From Diplonema japonicum (Eukaryota > Euglenozoa > Diplonemea > Diplonemida > Diplonemidae): a stretch of DNA of 64,000 nt. The position numbers were made by a program, and so were the translations under genes. The notes beneath the pieces were generated by a model, which had not been told where the DNA came from, ran no database searches, and saw only the letters and a list, made by a program, of their open reading frames with translations. Shown here piece by piece: positions 11,323 to 20,564 of the stretch. The stretch lies in assembly GCA_964019335.1 (NCBI GenBank), contig OZ025651.1, positions 62,001 to 126,000 on the forward strand, read 5' to 3'. Each line of letters begins with the position of its first letter. The first letter of the stretch is position 1.

Positions 11323-11670
11323 AATATTTTCGGCTGAACTACTGGTCCGGAAGATGCTGGCTTCTGGGATCGAACCCTGTTAACCATGTTTTTCAAAGGG
11401 AAAAGTGCCCAGTTGCAAAAGTTTGGCAAAAATGGCCAAAACCCAAAATGGCGACTTCCAAGGTCATTTTGGTTGGCCCCCAATATTTTTTTTTTGGAAA
11501 ATTCTTTTTGGAACTTCCTTGGAACTCACCGTTCTTTCATGTTCGACATATGGATTTTTTGAAAAAAAAAATTCAATGAACCTTTGGGCATTTTTGACAT
11601 TTTTTCCCCTATAGCCCCCTATAACCCCTTTGGGACATAGGGCGGGTCACTTAGCGAATATGGAGCGTAG

Positions 11671-12375
11671 AAAAAAAAGAGGGAAAAAAAAAACTTTTAG
11701 TGAAAAATTGAATGGTGAATGGGAAGACGGGGGAAGGGCATAAACTAATAGAGCTCTTATTTCTTTATTCGGTTTCAAAAAAAGAAACCTTCTTTTCTCT
11801 TTTCCCTCCTTTAATTATATAATAAGTAGGAGCTAATTCAAAGTGTCACAAGGAATCCGATATTTCTTCTTGGGGTTTTTTTCTTTCCTCCTAGCTGCCT
11901 TGTAGGCATGACGTAAAGTAGTAGTTGGACTAAAAAAAACAAAATGAACAATCAATCAAAACATTTTTACAGGATAAATACACACATAGTTTAGTTATCT
12001 TTTTCTTCTTTTTCTTTTTTTCCCTTCTTCCATTGCCCCCCACACTTAGTTGAGTTGCTTTGCTTTGGAATAAACACTTTTTCTTCTTTTTTCTTTTTTT
12101 TTTTGTGTGTGGGCTGTGGAGTATCTTCACTGCTTGTTCCTTTTGTTTTCTTAGTCATCTTCGCAGTTAATAGAGGAGAAGGGAAAAGGGTAAAAGGGAA
12201 GAGACAATTGGGAAAGCGGGATTATATAAAGGAAAAAAAATTCACTACAATTGGAGGGGGGGGGGGGGGGGGGGAAGAGGTGCAGAGACGACTCCATCGA
12301 GGAAAAAAATCTTTTTTTTTAAAATGACGCACTCTCACCCCAAACGAGTAGCGGCACTGCACACAAAATTAAACG

Positions 12376-12423
<48 letters not shown>

Positions 12424-13176
12424 CTTGGGATCCTCTTTTTTTTTTTTTTTTTTTTTTTTAAACCAAGGTTTTTTTCCCGTTCTTTTTTGCACTACAATGA
12501 CAAATCGGTAAGGGGGTACTGGTGAACCACAAAAAAAAAAAAAAAAAAGACCTCCCCGTTTCCCCAAGATAGCACGTCATTCCTTCCATTTTTTTTTTTT
12601 TTTTTTCAATCACAGTTTAAAAAGAAAAGAAAGCAAAAAAAAAGCAGAGAGACAGTGTAGACACAAAGGGAGAGAAAAAATGAAAAAGCTAGCCACCCCC
12701 TAAAAAATGATTCTTTATGACTTATGTCTTTGAAGTTCGCTCGAGCAACAAAAAAAAAAAAAACCTATAGAAAGCTTGTTTTTTTGTTTTTGCTCGGCAC
12801 AAGTTGCATAAGGCAATATTAATATACTATATTTTAAAATCATTTCCTTTTTCTTGAAAAGATAAAATATTGTGTAGTCGAAAAAACAAAAACGAAAAAA
12901 ATGAAAAATTTCAAAAAAGAAAGAAAAAAAAAAAGAAAAAAAAAAGCACCTGCTAGAAAGGAGGATGGTGTCCCCTTCTACGTAGAGTGGATTTTGGTTT
13001 TTTTTCTCCCCTATCCCCTTTTCTTTTCTTCTTTTTCTTTTTATATATCTAAAACCAGTGCATCCCAGACTTGCTCCAAGGGGTCCTTGAAAAGCCCGTT
13101 GGGTCCAATTCCCGGGAGAGGTTCCAACACTCTACACGAAAAAAAAAAAAAAAAACCTTTTTTGAAATTGTCTTCT
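11671..13176. other. Gene-free homopolymer-rich spacer
   Basis: I see no gene. The stretch holds A runs up to 42 nt (12379-12420), T runs near 12437, a G run near 12256 and AT-rich sequence. The right end would be the 3' untranslated region of the ABC transporter gene. Confidence 0.6.
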
Positions 13177-16100
13177 TCACCTCCTGATGTGTCGCACCCT
13201 GACAAGCATCATTACGAACACGGCACAGCAAAAAGTAGTAGAGCCAAGGAGTATCATACTGTCTTTAAAGTGGGTAGAGTAGCTCCAACCGAGGTTGTCA
13301 AGGAACTGATCCGACGTGACTGCCACAGCGCACTCGCACTGCCCATCGACGAAGGAGCACAGCTGAGGAGCCTCCTCACAGGGGAGAGGGCTTGCATACG
13401 TCGTGTTAGGCGCGAAAAACTCTTCTTTATAATGCAAGATGTTAGAAACAGAAGAACGGAGGAAGTACGTCATAGGGTTGACTACGTTGAACTCCTTCAG
13501 GTACACAGGGATGTCGTGGGTGAGGATCAAGAACCCGGAGTGCAGCATCCACACCATCACAGAGAGTGGTATCAACACCTGTGCGAGCAGCAAGTTCGGC
13601 ACCAGCGACGCCATCATCAACCCGTAGAACTGCATGAAGAACGAGAAATTCACGTACTGCACGAAATAAAACCAGTACGCCCCACTAGGCAACCCTGTCA
13701 TCCAGAACAATGTGTTCACCCACAACGACGCCACCAACAGCACCCACGGCACCTCGTTCACTATCATCGTCGCTGCGAAGACCCATGGGCTGTACGTCCC
13801 TGAGCTTGTCTCGCGATAGAACGACGGTCTTGCCTCCAGAATGGGCTGCACAGCTGACATTGCATAAATAAGCCCCATATTGGCAGTCACGAAAATGATG
13901 GAAACATAGGAATGCAAATCCTCCACGGTGTCCCCTAGGTTCCAGTATGTGGATCCCATGAGCAGAGCAACGAAGATGGTAAAGATCATTCTGTTGATGT
14001 TGTATGTAGGCATTCTCTCGTAGGTCAGGACCTGTCTTGAAAACACCGGTTTGAGCTGCTGCAGGACGCTGGTTTGCGTTGTCTTGCCGTTCTCGTATTC
14101 CTCGGTGATGCACTGCTTCAGGTCGGGGCCTGCCGAGAGGTCCTGCTGCAGCTGCGTGTTCTCCTTCGACGTCTTCCACACCTCCGGCCAGTCGATGTCG
14201 CCCGCCTTCACGAACGTCATGATGGTCTCTGCAGGGTTTTCAGAGCACCTTGACATGTCTGCGTTGTTGTTCTCGAAGTACCCGAGGATCTCCGATCCCT
14301 CGGTACCTACTTCACCAAAGTACGCGACCCTACCCTCGTGGAGGAGCAGCACTGAATCGAAGAGGGAGAAGAGCTCTCTTGAAGGCTGGTGGATCGTGCA
14401 GATCACGGTTCTGCCTTGGTTGGCGATCTGACGTGCTGATTCCATGACCACCATGGCTCCTTCAGTGTCAAGCCCGGATGTGGGCTCGTCCATGAACAGC
14501 ACTGAAGGGTCAGAGACCAGCTCCACTGCAATGGTGACACGCTTCAATGCCTCGAGGGAGATCCCCCCACCGGTGACGGCAGAACCAATCATCACGTCAG
14601 CAATCTCGTCCAGCCCGAGGAGCTTCACGGTCTGATCGGCGATCAGTATCGCATCCTCACGACGTTTGCACCTCAGCGTTGCTGAAAACCTGACAGCCTC
14701 CCTCACGGTAGCCCTCGGGGTATGCAGGTCCTCTTGTTCCACATACGCCGTCACCCTTTTGAAAACCTCATTCTTGACCACCGCACCGTTTATCTTGACA
14801 CCACCCTCCATCTTCCCTGCAGTCTTCCGCCTGGCCAGGACATCTAGCAGCGTTGTCTTCCCCGCACCAGTTGGCCCCATCAGCGCAACCATTGTGCCTG
14901 GCTTGCAGTATCCGTCAATGTCTGTTAGAAGTGCCTTGTCGGGATTGCCCTTGCCCATGGGCACGGTGTATCCCACACTAGACCATGTGAATTCTGCAGG
15001 GGGAGCTTCCCTCGACAGGTCCTTAGGAGAGACAAGGTGTGATGTCTCTTGGATGCCCTCCTCCACGTCCTCATCATTGTTGCTGGCGACAAGGGAAACG
15101 TCGGGTACTTCTTTCCTGCGCAAGACGTTACCTGCAGGGAGGTATTTCACCTTCGATGCACCGTAGGCCCCAAGAGCCAAGGCTCCAACACAGTACCCTA
15201 CGAGCCTGATCATCTGCATCCACTTTGTGCTGTCGTCCTCATCGATGCCAAGCTGCGCGTTGATGTAGTTCCTTCCACCGTGGAAGCAGATAGGGGTCCC
15301 GTTCGCGCAACTCAGATCCAAACTGTCGAACTCGTTGACAACGAGCCCCCTGTACATGTACGAGTAGGGCGTCGCGTAGTAGGCCCACTTCCACCATTTC
15401 GGGATAAGGTTCTGTGCGATGGGAAACCCGCTGAAGAAGCTGAAGATGACAGTCACGGTGCCAGCCGCGGTCTGCGAGGCGTGTGCATCAGGTGCCATAT
15501 AGACGACGAGCCTCACGATGTTGGACATGGCAGCGTTGAAGAGGAAGAAGAGTAACACAGCAGAGGCGTAATGAGAGAGTTCATTATTCAGCCCTGTCAT
15601 CCAGTACACAATCGAACAAAAAACTACCGCTTCAGCAAAGGCGAGCGGAATGTCCCACAAACCCTTTGCGATCGGCCACGTCCAACCTTTGAACATTCTT
15701 GCCTCCTTGTGCCTATTGAACACCGCCCTCTGATCTAAGATCTCAGGCATCAGCGCGAAGGTTCCCGTTCCCATTGTGTTCATTGCGTTGGCCAGCAGAC
15801 CCATCCTGTCGTAGGCACCGTCCTGCGTGTTGTCCAACTGCAGGAAAAGCAGACCCAGAATCAATCCTTGGAAGATGTACCGCCCAAGGCGGGCCGCGAT
15901 GTATTGTCTGACATTTGCCTTTGTCAAATGATACTCCCTCCAGAACAGCCACTTCATATTGTGCATCAAGGAGGTCGGGATAACAGGAAGCTCGTTCCCA
16001 CGGATGGCCTTCTTGTCCTGCAAAGACGCTGTTAGCTTCGACTTCTCCGACGACGCATGCCATGTCTCGGAAAGGTTGACAGGATCGCCTTTCACCGTTG

Positions 16101-17124
16101 TAAGGAAGTCCGGCAGCGTCTGAGCAGGGGGCTTTCTGATACCCTGTGCAGTCATAAACTGATACGCATCTTGTGGATCACCGAAGAACAACTGCCGGCT
16201 GTCTTTCAAAACTAAGACCTTGTCGAAAAGACCGAACAGCTCGGGGCCTGCTTGGTACAGTGAGCTCACACATGACGCGCCTGAAATATTCACCAAAGCA
16301 CGGAGCACACGGCCAATGTGCAGAGCTGTTGCAGAGTCCAGCCCACGGCTCCAGCCGTCAAGAACTGCGAACTGTCCTTGGAGGAGCAGCGCCTCACCGA
16401 TCGAGACCCTTTTTTTCTCACCGCCCGATACACCGCGCAACAAAGAGTTGCCTACGATAGTGTCGCGTACGTGGTCCAGCCCGAGGAGCTCCAGCATCCT
16501 CTCCACATGATGGTCGACTAGCTTTTCCCTGTTGTCCAAGCCCATGGGCGTTGACAGCTGCGCGGCAACTCGGAAGGTGCGCTCAACAGTCAACGCCGGC
16601 AAGTGACGGTCTTCTTCTGCCATGAAGGACACCTTCAGAGGCTTGGTGTCATAGTCCCCTGGCAAGTAGTCAGCACCGTTGTACTTAAATGAACCAGACA
16701 GGGACGTAGAGGGATCTTGATAGCCAGCAAGAACACGAAGGAGAGAAGAACAGCCAGAAGCAGGGGGTGCCAGAACAAGAATCATCTCTCCGTGGCGCGC
16801 CTCTGCTGTGATGTTGTGGAGCTTTCGGTACGTCCTGCTCTTGTCAGAGCTGTTCGTCAGAAGACTCTTGATCTTTGCAAAGGGCTTTCCCACTGCTTTC
16901 GTCACAGAAGGCATCCCACTGTCCACTAGTGGAACATCTATGGACATATCCTCGCACGTCACTTCCACAGGGCTCCTTCCCGTTTTTTCTACGACACTCC
17001 TCATTTCTCTTACATCTTTCCCTTCTGCTGATTCTGCCCACCGTCTGAACTCGCTTCTCTTTAAGCAGTACTCGTCCCGCATAGTCATTCCATTCCCTAG
17101 TAGCTCAAGATATCTACTGTCCAT
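13177..17124 (-). CDS. PDR-type ABCG full-size transporter
   Basis: A 1315-residue membrane pump with the order NBD1-TMD1-NBD2-TMD2 (ABCG/PDR subfamily), probably exporting lipids or xenobiotics. NBD1 (residues 95-340) has an abnormal Walker A, PPASGCSS, with Cys for the catalytic Lys. It has a good signature, GVSGGEKKR, and a Walker B ending in LDG instead of DE. NBD2 (715-960) has a canonical Walker A, GPTGAGKTT, Walker B FMDEPTSGLD and H-loop TIHQPS, but a poor signature, VTGGGISLEALKR. So one composite ATP site keeps the consensus parts (NBD2 Walker motifs plus NBD1 signature) and the other is degenerate. This is the asymmetry known from fungal PDR pumps. It is one uninterrupted exon; the start is the ATG at 17124. 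Confidence 0.95.
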   Translation of the reverse strand: MDSRYLELLGNGMTMRDEYCLKRSEFRRWAESAEGKDVREMRSVVEKTGRSPVEVTCEDMSIDVPLVDSGMPSVTKAVGKPFAKIKSLLTNSSDKSRTYRKLHNITAEARHGEMILVLAPPASGCSSLLRVLAGYQDPSTSLSGSFKYNGADYLPGDYDTKPLKVSFMAEEDRHLPALTVERTFRVAAQLSTPMGLDNREKLVDHHVERMLELLGLDHVRDTIVGNSLLRGVSGGEKKRVSIGEALLLQGQFAVLDGWSRGLDSATALHIGRVLRALVNISGASCVSSLYQAGPELFGLFDKVLVLKDSRQLFFGDPQDAYQFMTAQGIRKPPAQTLPDFLTTVKGDPVNLSETWHASSEKSKLTASLQDKKAIRGNELPVIPTSLMHNMKWLFWREYHLTKANVRQYIAARLGRYIFQGLILGLLFLQLDNTQDGAYDRMGLLANAMNTMGTGTFALMPEILDQRAVFNRHKEARMFKGWTWPIAKGLWDIPLAFAEAVVFCSIVYWMTGLNNELSHYASAVLLFFLFNAAMSNIVRLVVYMAPDAHASQTAAGTVTVIFSFFSGFPIAQNLIPKWWKWAYYATPYSYMYRGLVVNEFDSLDLSCANGTPICFHGGRNYINAQLGIDEDDSTKWMQMIRLVGYCVGALALGAYGASKVKYLPAGNVLRRKEVPDVSLVASNNDEDVEEGIQETSHLVSPKDLSREAPPAEFTWSSVGYTVPMGKGNPDKALLTDIDGYCKPGTMVALMGPTGAGKTTLLDVLARRKTAGKMEGGVKINGAVVKNEVFKRVTAYVEQEDLHTPRATVREAVRFSATLRCKRREDAILIADQTVKLLGLDEIADVMIGSAVTGGGISLEALKRVTIAVELVSDPSVLFMDEPTSGLDTEGAMVVMESARQIANQGRTVICTIHQPSRELFSLFDSVLLLHEGRVAYFGEVGTEGSEILGYFENNNADMSRCSENPAETIMTFVKAGDIDWPEVWKTSKENTQLQQDLSAGPDLKQCITEEYENGKTTQTSVLQQLKPVFSRQVLTYERMPTYNINRMIFTIFVALLMGSTYWNLGDTVEDLHSYVSIIFVTANMGLIYAMSAVQPILEARPSFYRETSSGTYSPWVFAATMIVNEVPWVLLVASLWVNTLFWMTGLPSGAYWFYFVQYVNFSFFMQFYGLMMASLVPNLLLAQVLIPLSVMVWMLHSGFLILTHDIPVYLKEFNVVNPMTYFLRSSVSNILHYKEEFFAPNTTYASPLPCEEAPQLCSFVDGQCECAVAVTSDQFLDNLGWSYSTHFKDSMILLGSTTFCCAVFVMMLVRVRHIRR

Positions 17125-17256
17125 GTTGCTTTCGAACCTCCCTCTGATGCCTTCGGTTGTTTAGTTGTTAATTACGGATAAAAGGAAAAAGCAAATATAT
17201 ATTCTTTTTGATTACACACACTTCTAAATTTCCTTTCCCCCCCACCCTGCCCCCGC

Positions 17257-18669
17257 TTACTTGCTTCCCATAATCTTGTACAACACTAGCAAGTACGCAG
17301 CAATGGCCACTGTGAAGCACAGTTCATAGGCAGTCCCCTTAGAGACGTGGACGGAGACCTCCAATGGAGGATCCATGTAGAATAGGTCATCGGTGGTGAT
17401 GGAGTCTTCTTTGAAGCCCTTGAAAGAAGAGAAGAAGGGTCGGAGAGAGGTCTGCTGGAGATGGGTTGGCGAGGGAATAGGAGTAGAGAGAGCGGCTTCA
17501 ATGATGGTGAGGGAGGGGACAAGAGAGGGGGTAGTAGGCAAGGCAGCACCACTGCCGTAAAGGACTATCGAGGACACAATGAAGGAGGTCAACTTCTGAA
17601 CGGCGAGATGCGTGTTCGGCCCTGAGTCACCCGACAGGGCAACCAAAGACCCAGCAGAGATTTGTTTGTGCGCAAAGTGGTTCGCTTCCAACCCCACCTC
17701 ACTGCTGCTGTAATCCACATAATGCTGGGCTGTCTTGACACCAATCTGCATCTCTTCCCCTATCTTTTTCATCGCCGCCACGAAGGCTGCCTCTTTGTGT
17801 GTCTCGGCCTCGCTTCGCAGGCTCTCCGTAAGTACCACCTCCTTAATGTCATTCATACTGTCTTCGAAACTCTCCAAGCAAAGGGAGTACGCAACCCTTT
17901 TCACCTGGTCCCCTCCTAACATCTGCAGCCACCTTTTAGCTGTCGGAAAGGTATTCTTGTACCCTTTAACACCCAACATCACCACCACATTCACACCGGG
18001 GTCTGCCATCTTGGTCCCGTACATCTTGCTCAAAACTCTGACAAGACTTGCAGAAATACCAACACCGGAGTTCTGGGCCCCTGTCAGGGGGGCGGAGGGG
18101 AAGGCGGTAGTGCTGTCGTAGGTGCCTGTGACGACGATGGTCTCAGCGTTGGGAGTGGACGACTCAAAACTTGTAACGTAGAAGGGCACCTGCGACTGGA
18201 CAGGTGCTGAAAGCGTGGAGGAAGGCTGCTGCTTGGGCACGATATTGATCACCAGCCGGTCAGAAAACAGACCGTTGCCCTCTTGCGGTTCAGGAAGGAT
18301 AGTTAGCTCCTCGTAAGCTTCTTCCCCTTCGTTCGTAAAGTATAGAGGAACCTCCACAGCATTCTCCAGTAAATGTTTCTGGATCTTGTTCATCACCTTT
18401 CGCTGGTGGCGAGACCCTTTTTTGTCCCCCACCAGAACTGCCCCCGACCCGCCTATGCCCTCCATGAAATTCTGAACTTCACTAACCGCGATGTCGTTCA
18501 CCCTCACAATATCCACTCCTCCCTTCCCTACCTCTGCTTTTACTGTAGATTTCCTCGCCCCAAGCTCGCTCCCGTCCTTGCTGTCATACTTCACAGCGTG
18601 GTACACAGTCACCCCGTTCACTAACACAGCCGTTGCACAAAGCTGGCAGATAACTGATCTCAACAACAT
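17257..18669 (-). CDS. Nicalin-like ER membrane protein (M28 fold)
   Basis: The 470-residue product resembles nicalin, a peptidase-M28-fold subunit of the ER BOS complex that works with the Sec61 multipass translocon. After a hydrophobic N-terminus (signal, residues 1-20) comes VYHAVKYDSKDGSELGAR, the family's typical entry segment. A PA-like part follows (GAVLVG, VPLYFT). The M28 core has IVVTGTYDSTTAF, with Asp where a metal ligand would be, and NSGVGISASL. A C-terminal hydrophobic span (about 445-465) would anchor it in the membrane. Nicalins lack full catalytic ligands, as this one seems to. I chose the ATG at 18669 (MLLRSVICQL); upstream in-frame sequence is hydrophobic but has no homology. 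A nicastrin-like assignment is the main alternative. Confidence 0.72.
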   Translation of the reverse strand: MLLRSVICQLCATAVLVNGVTVYHAVKYDSKDGSELGARKSTVKAEVGKGGVDIVRVNDIAVSEVQNFMEGIGGSGAVLVGDKKGSRHQRKVMNKIQKHLLENAVEVPLYFTNEGEEAYEELTILPEPQEGNGLFSDRLVINIVPKQQPSSTLSAPVQSQVPFYVTSFESSTPNAETIVVTGTYDSTTAFPSAPLTGAQNSGVGISASLVRVLSKMYGTKMADPGVNVVVMLGVKGYKNTFPTAKRWLQMLGGDQVKRVAYSLCLESFEDSMNDIKEVVLTESLRSEAETHKEAAFVAAMKKIGEEMQIGVKTAQHYVDYSSSEVGLEANHFAHKQISAGSLVALSGDSGPNTHLAVQKLTSFIVSSIVLYGSGAALPTTPSLVPSLTIIEAALSTPIPSPTHLQQTSLRPFFSSFKGFKEDSITTDDLFYMDPPLEVSVHVSKGTAYELCFTVAIAAYLLVLYKIMGSK

Positions 18670-18928
18670 TTTCGTTAAAGCCTTTTTCTTTACTGCGGAT
18701 CTCCGGCATTCATAAAAAAAATAATAGAGCAGAACAGCAAACACTAATGCATAAGCCACATAAAAGTTAACACACCAAAAAGGAAGAGAAGAAGAAAAAA
18801 CGTGAGGCAGGTAAAAATAAAACCGTACAAAAAAGACGAAAATCATGCCATGTAAAACTCTACATAAGAGCACAGGATAGTTAAGACAAACACCTCATCA
18901 AGAAGCAACCGATTATCGCTTAGGGTTC

Positions 18929-20455
18929 TTAGACAAGGGTTCCGCGGCAGCCAGCACCGGAGCAGTCGGGGAAGGGGAGGGTATCCGGCCAGACCATACC
19001 GGGGGAAGTCAACTGGTAGTTGACCTCAAGGTCGGTGTCGCTTGCGAAGACAGCTTCGATGTAGAAACCGGTCCAACCTGCCTCCCTCTTCGGCACGCCG
19101 GCGGTGTAGACACCGTTAACGGCGGTGAGTTTCTTCTCATGCCAGATGATGGGGACAAAACAGTTCCCACCGCCAAAGACAGGATTCGCCAGCGGGATCT
19201 CAGGGAGCTTACATAACCCAGTAACGTTGTCGGCTTTGCGCGCCCATCGGAAGTCCCTCAATTTAGTAGAAATGGTGTCCGCGTGTCGCATAGTGACACT
19301 CTTAACCTTCTCTGTCTCGGGGATCGTCACTGAGATCACGCCCCTTGCCGTGTCAACAACAGAGCTCATGACAGGACGCTTTCCACCCAAGAACACTGAC
19401 TCGATAAAGGCGTTCACAGACGAGAGCACCTCTGGTAGCCCTGTGATAAGGGAGTGCTCCGCGTTGTTGACGATGGTGAGGTGCTTCTCCCCTGTCATCC
19501 TGTCCCACCAGATGGTCGTCCACTCCATCATCATGAATTCATCGTCACTGCTGACCAGCACGTACTTCGGGATCCTTGCCAGCCTCGGGAGGTAGTTGAT
19601 GGGGTCCACCACCTGGTTCATCATTGCGAATGCAGGCGTGTCAAGGTACTGGGTGATGTTCGCCTTGTAGTAGTCGTCGAAGGCGAAGGTCCACCCGCCG
19701 TATGCCCTGAACTGGTGGTGCATGTCAGCCATGATGGACGGGGCGATGGGCACGAGGGGCACGATCCCGATAATGTTCGGACACGACGGGCAAGTTGCGG
19801 ACCCTGTGGTCCATGTGGTCCAGCCACGCTTCGAAGCACCCGCCACGACCCATCCGCCAATGTTGGCCATACCCTTCTGCATCGTGTACTCCTGCACCGC
19901 CTGCATTGCCTTCATGACACCCTTGGTCATTGGCAGTCTCGGAAGCCATTCTGGGTTTGACCCGTTGCCGAGGAGGTACTGCCTCCACGCCCAAGCGATC
20001 ATGGCGTCCTCCGACCTGCGCTTCTTCTGAGGGTCCGAAGGGTAGACAATGTGGCAGTTGGGGATCTGGAAGAGCGCAACCCCGATGGCGCCCGTGCCAT
20101 GTGAGATGACGTCGGTCACGATGATGTCCTCGTCTGAGGCCTTCGGGACAGAAGGGTTTTCATTGCAGCCACCAGTGTTATACAGCATCGCCTTGGTCGT
20201 GAACCTCAAGTGCCTTGGCACGATGACCACAGCCTGATGTGTCCACAGTGCGCCATTCGGCCCTACGGCCATGCTCTCATCAAGCCATTTCTGCGATGTG
20301 ACGTTCAGCACGTAGCCTGTGCCGCCTAGGGCGGTGGCAATCCTCGCTCCGGTGTCGAACCACTTGAACTCACCGTCATCCTTGTTCAGGTAGTCGTCCA
20401 GAGGTGTTGCCTGTACGGCCAGCACCGCCGCGAGTATTAAGCACACTGTCCGCAT
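18929..20455 (-). CDS. PhoPQ-activated pathogenicity-related family protein
   Basis: A 508-residue secreted protein with a clean signal peptide (MRTVCLILAAVLAVQA). It matches the PhoPQ-activated pathogenicity-related family (PF10142-like, alpha/beta hydrolase fold). The early segment has GPNGALWTHQAVVIVP, then a conserved block with VAGASKRGWTTW, whose Ser sits in the nucleophile elbow (GASKRG). FMMMEWTTIWWD and NAEHSLITG follow; that His could complete a catalytic triad. The substrate is unknown, and family members occur in bacteria and some protists such as social amoebae. It has no intron. The bacterial-type distribution makes lateral transfer possible, but nothing in the neighbourhood proves it. 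Confidence 0.82.
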   Translation of the reverse strand: MRTVCLILAAVLAVQATPLDDYLNKDDGEFKWFDTGARIATALGGTGYVLNVTSQKWLDESMAVGPNGALWTHQAVVIVPRHLRFTTKAMLYNTGGCNENPSVPKASDEDIIVTDVISHGTGAIGVALFQIPNCHIVYPSDPQKKRRSEDAMIAWAWRQYLLGNGSNPEWLPRLPMTKGVMKAMQAVQEYTMQKGMANIGGWVVAGASKRGWTTWTTGSATCPSCPNIIGIVPLVPIAPSIMADMHHQFRAYGGWTFAFDDYYKANITQYLDTPAFAMMNQVVDPINYLPRLARIPKYVLVSSDDEFMMMEWTTIWWDRMTGEKHLTIVNNAEHSLITGLPEVLSSVNAFIESVFLGGKRPVMSSVVDTARGVISVTIPETEKVKSVTMRHADTISTKLRDFRWARKADNVTGLCKLPEIPLANPVFGGGNCFVPIIWHEKKLTAVNGVYTAGVPKREAGWTGFYIEAVFASDTDLEVNYQLTSPGMVWPDTLPFPDCSGAGCRGTLV

Positions 20456-20564
20456 TGTCCTGTATAGGTATCGATCTCTTCGAGCAAAAAACTATAGAAG
20501 AAAAACTAAAGAATAACAAATATTCATAGGTTATTGATTCTCGTTGGGCAGCAGCCCTTTTTTA

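Larger units (their letters stand above)
9545..11667. mobile_element. TIR-bounded element of 2.1 kb with tRNA-like arms
   Basis: The left end begins CGCTCCATATTCGCTAAGTG and continues to 27 bp; the right end is its inverse with one mismatch. TAG flanks both ends (9542-9544 and 11668-11670), consistent with a 3-bp target duplication. Just inside each end are tRNA-like segments and, in direct orientation, the same motif TGTTCGACATATGGA (9655 and 11540 areas). The middle contains broken minus-strand reading frames. I recognise no transposase, so the element is probably non-autonomous or decayed. Confidence 0.7.

Noticed and set aside
12901-13803. Plus-strand open frame of 300 codons
   Set aside because: Its first part is a lysine-rich homopolymer frame and the rest is antisense to the ABC transporter.
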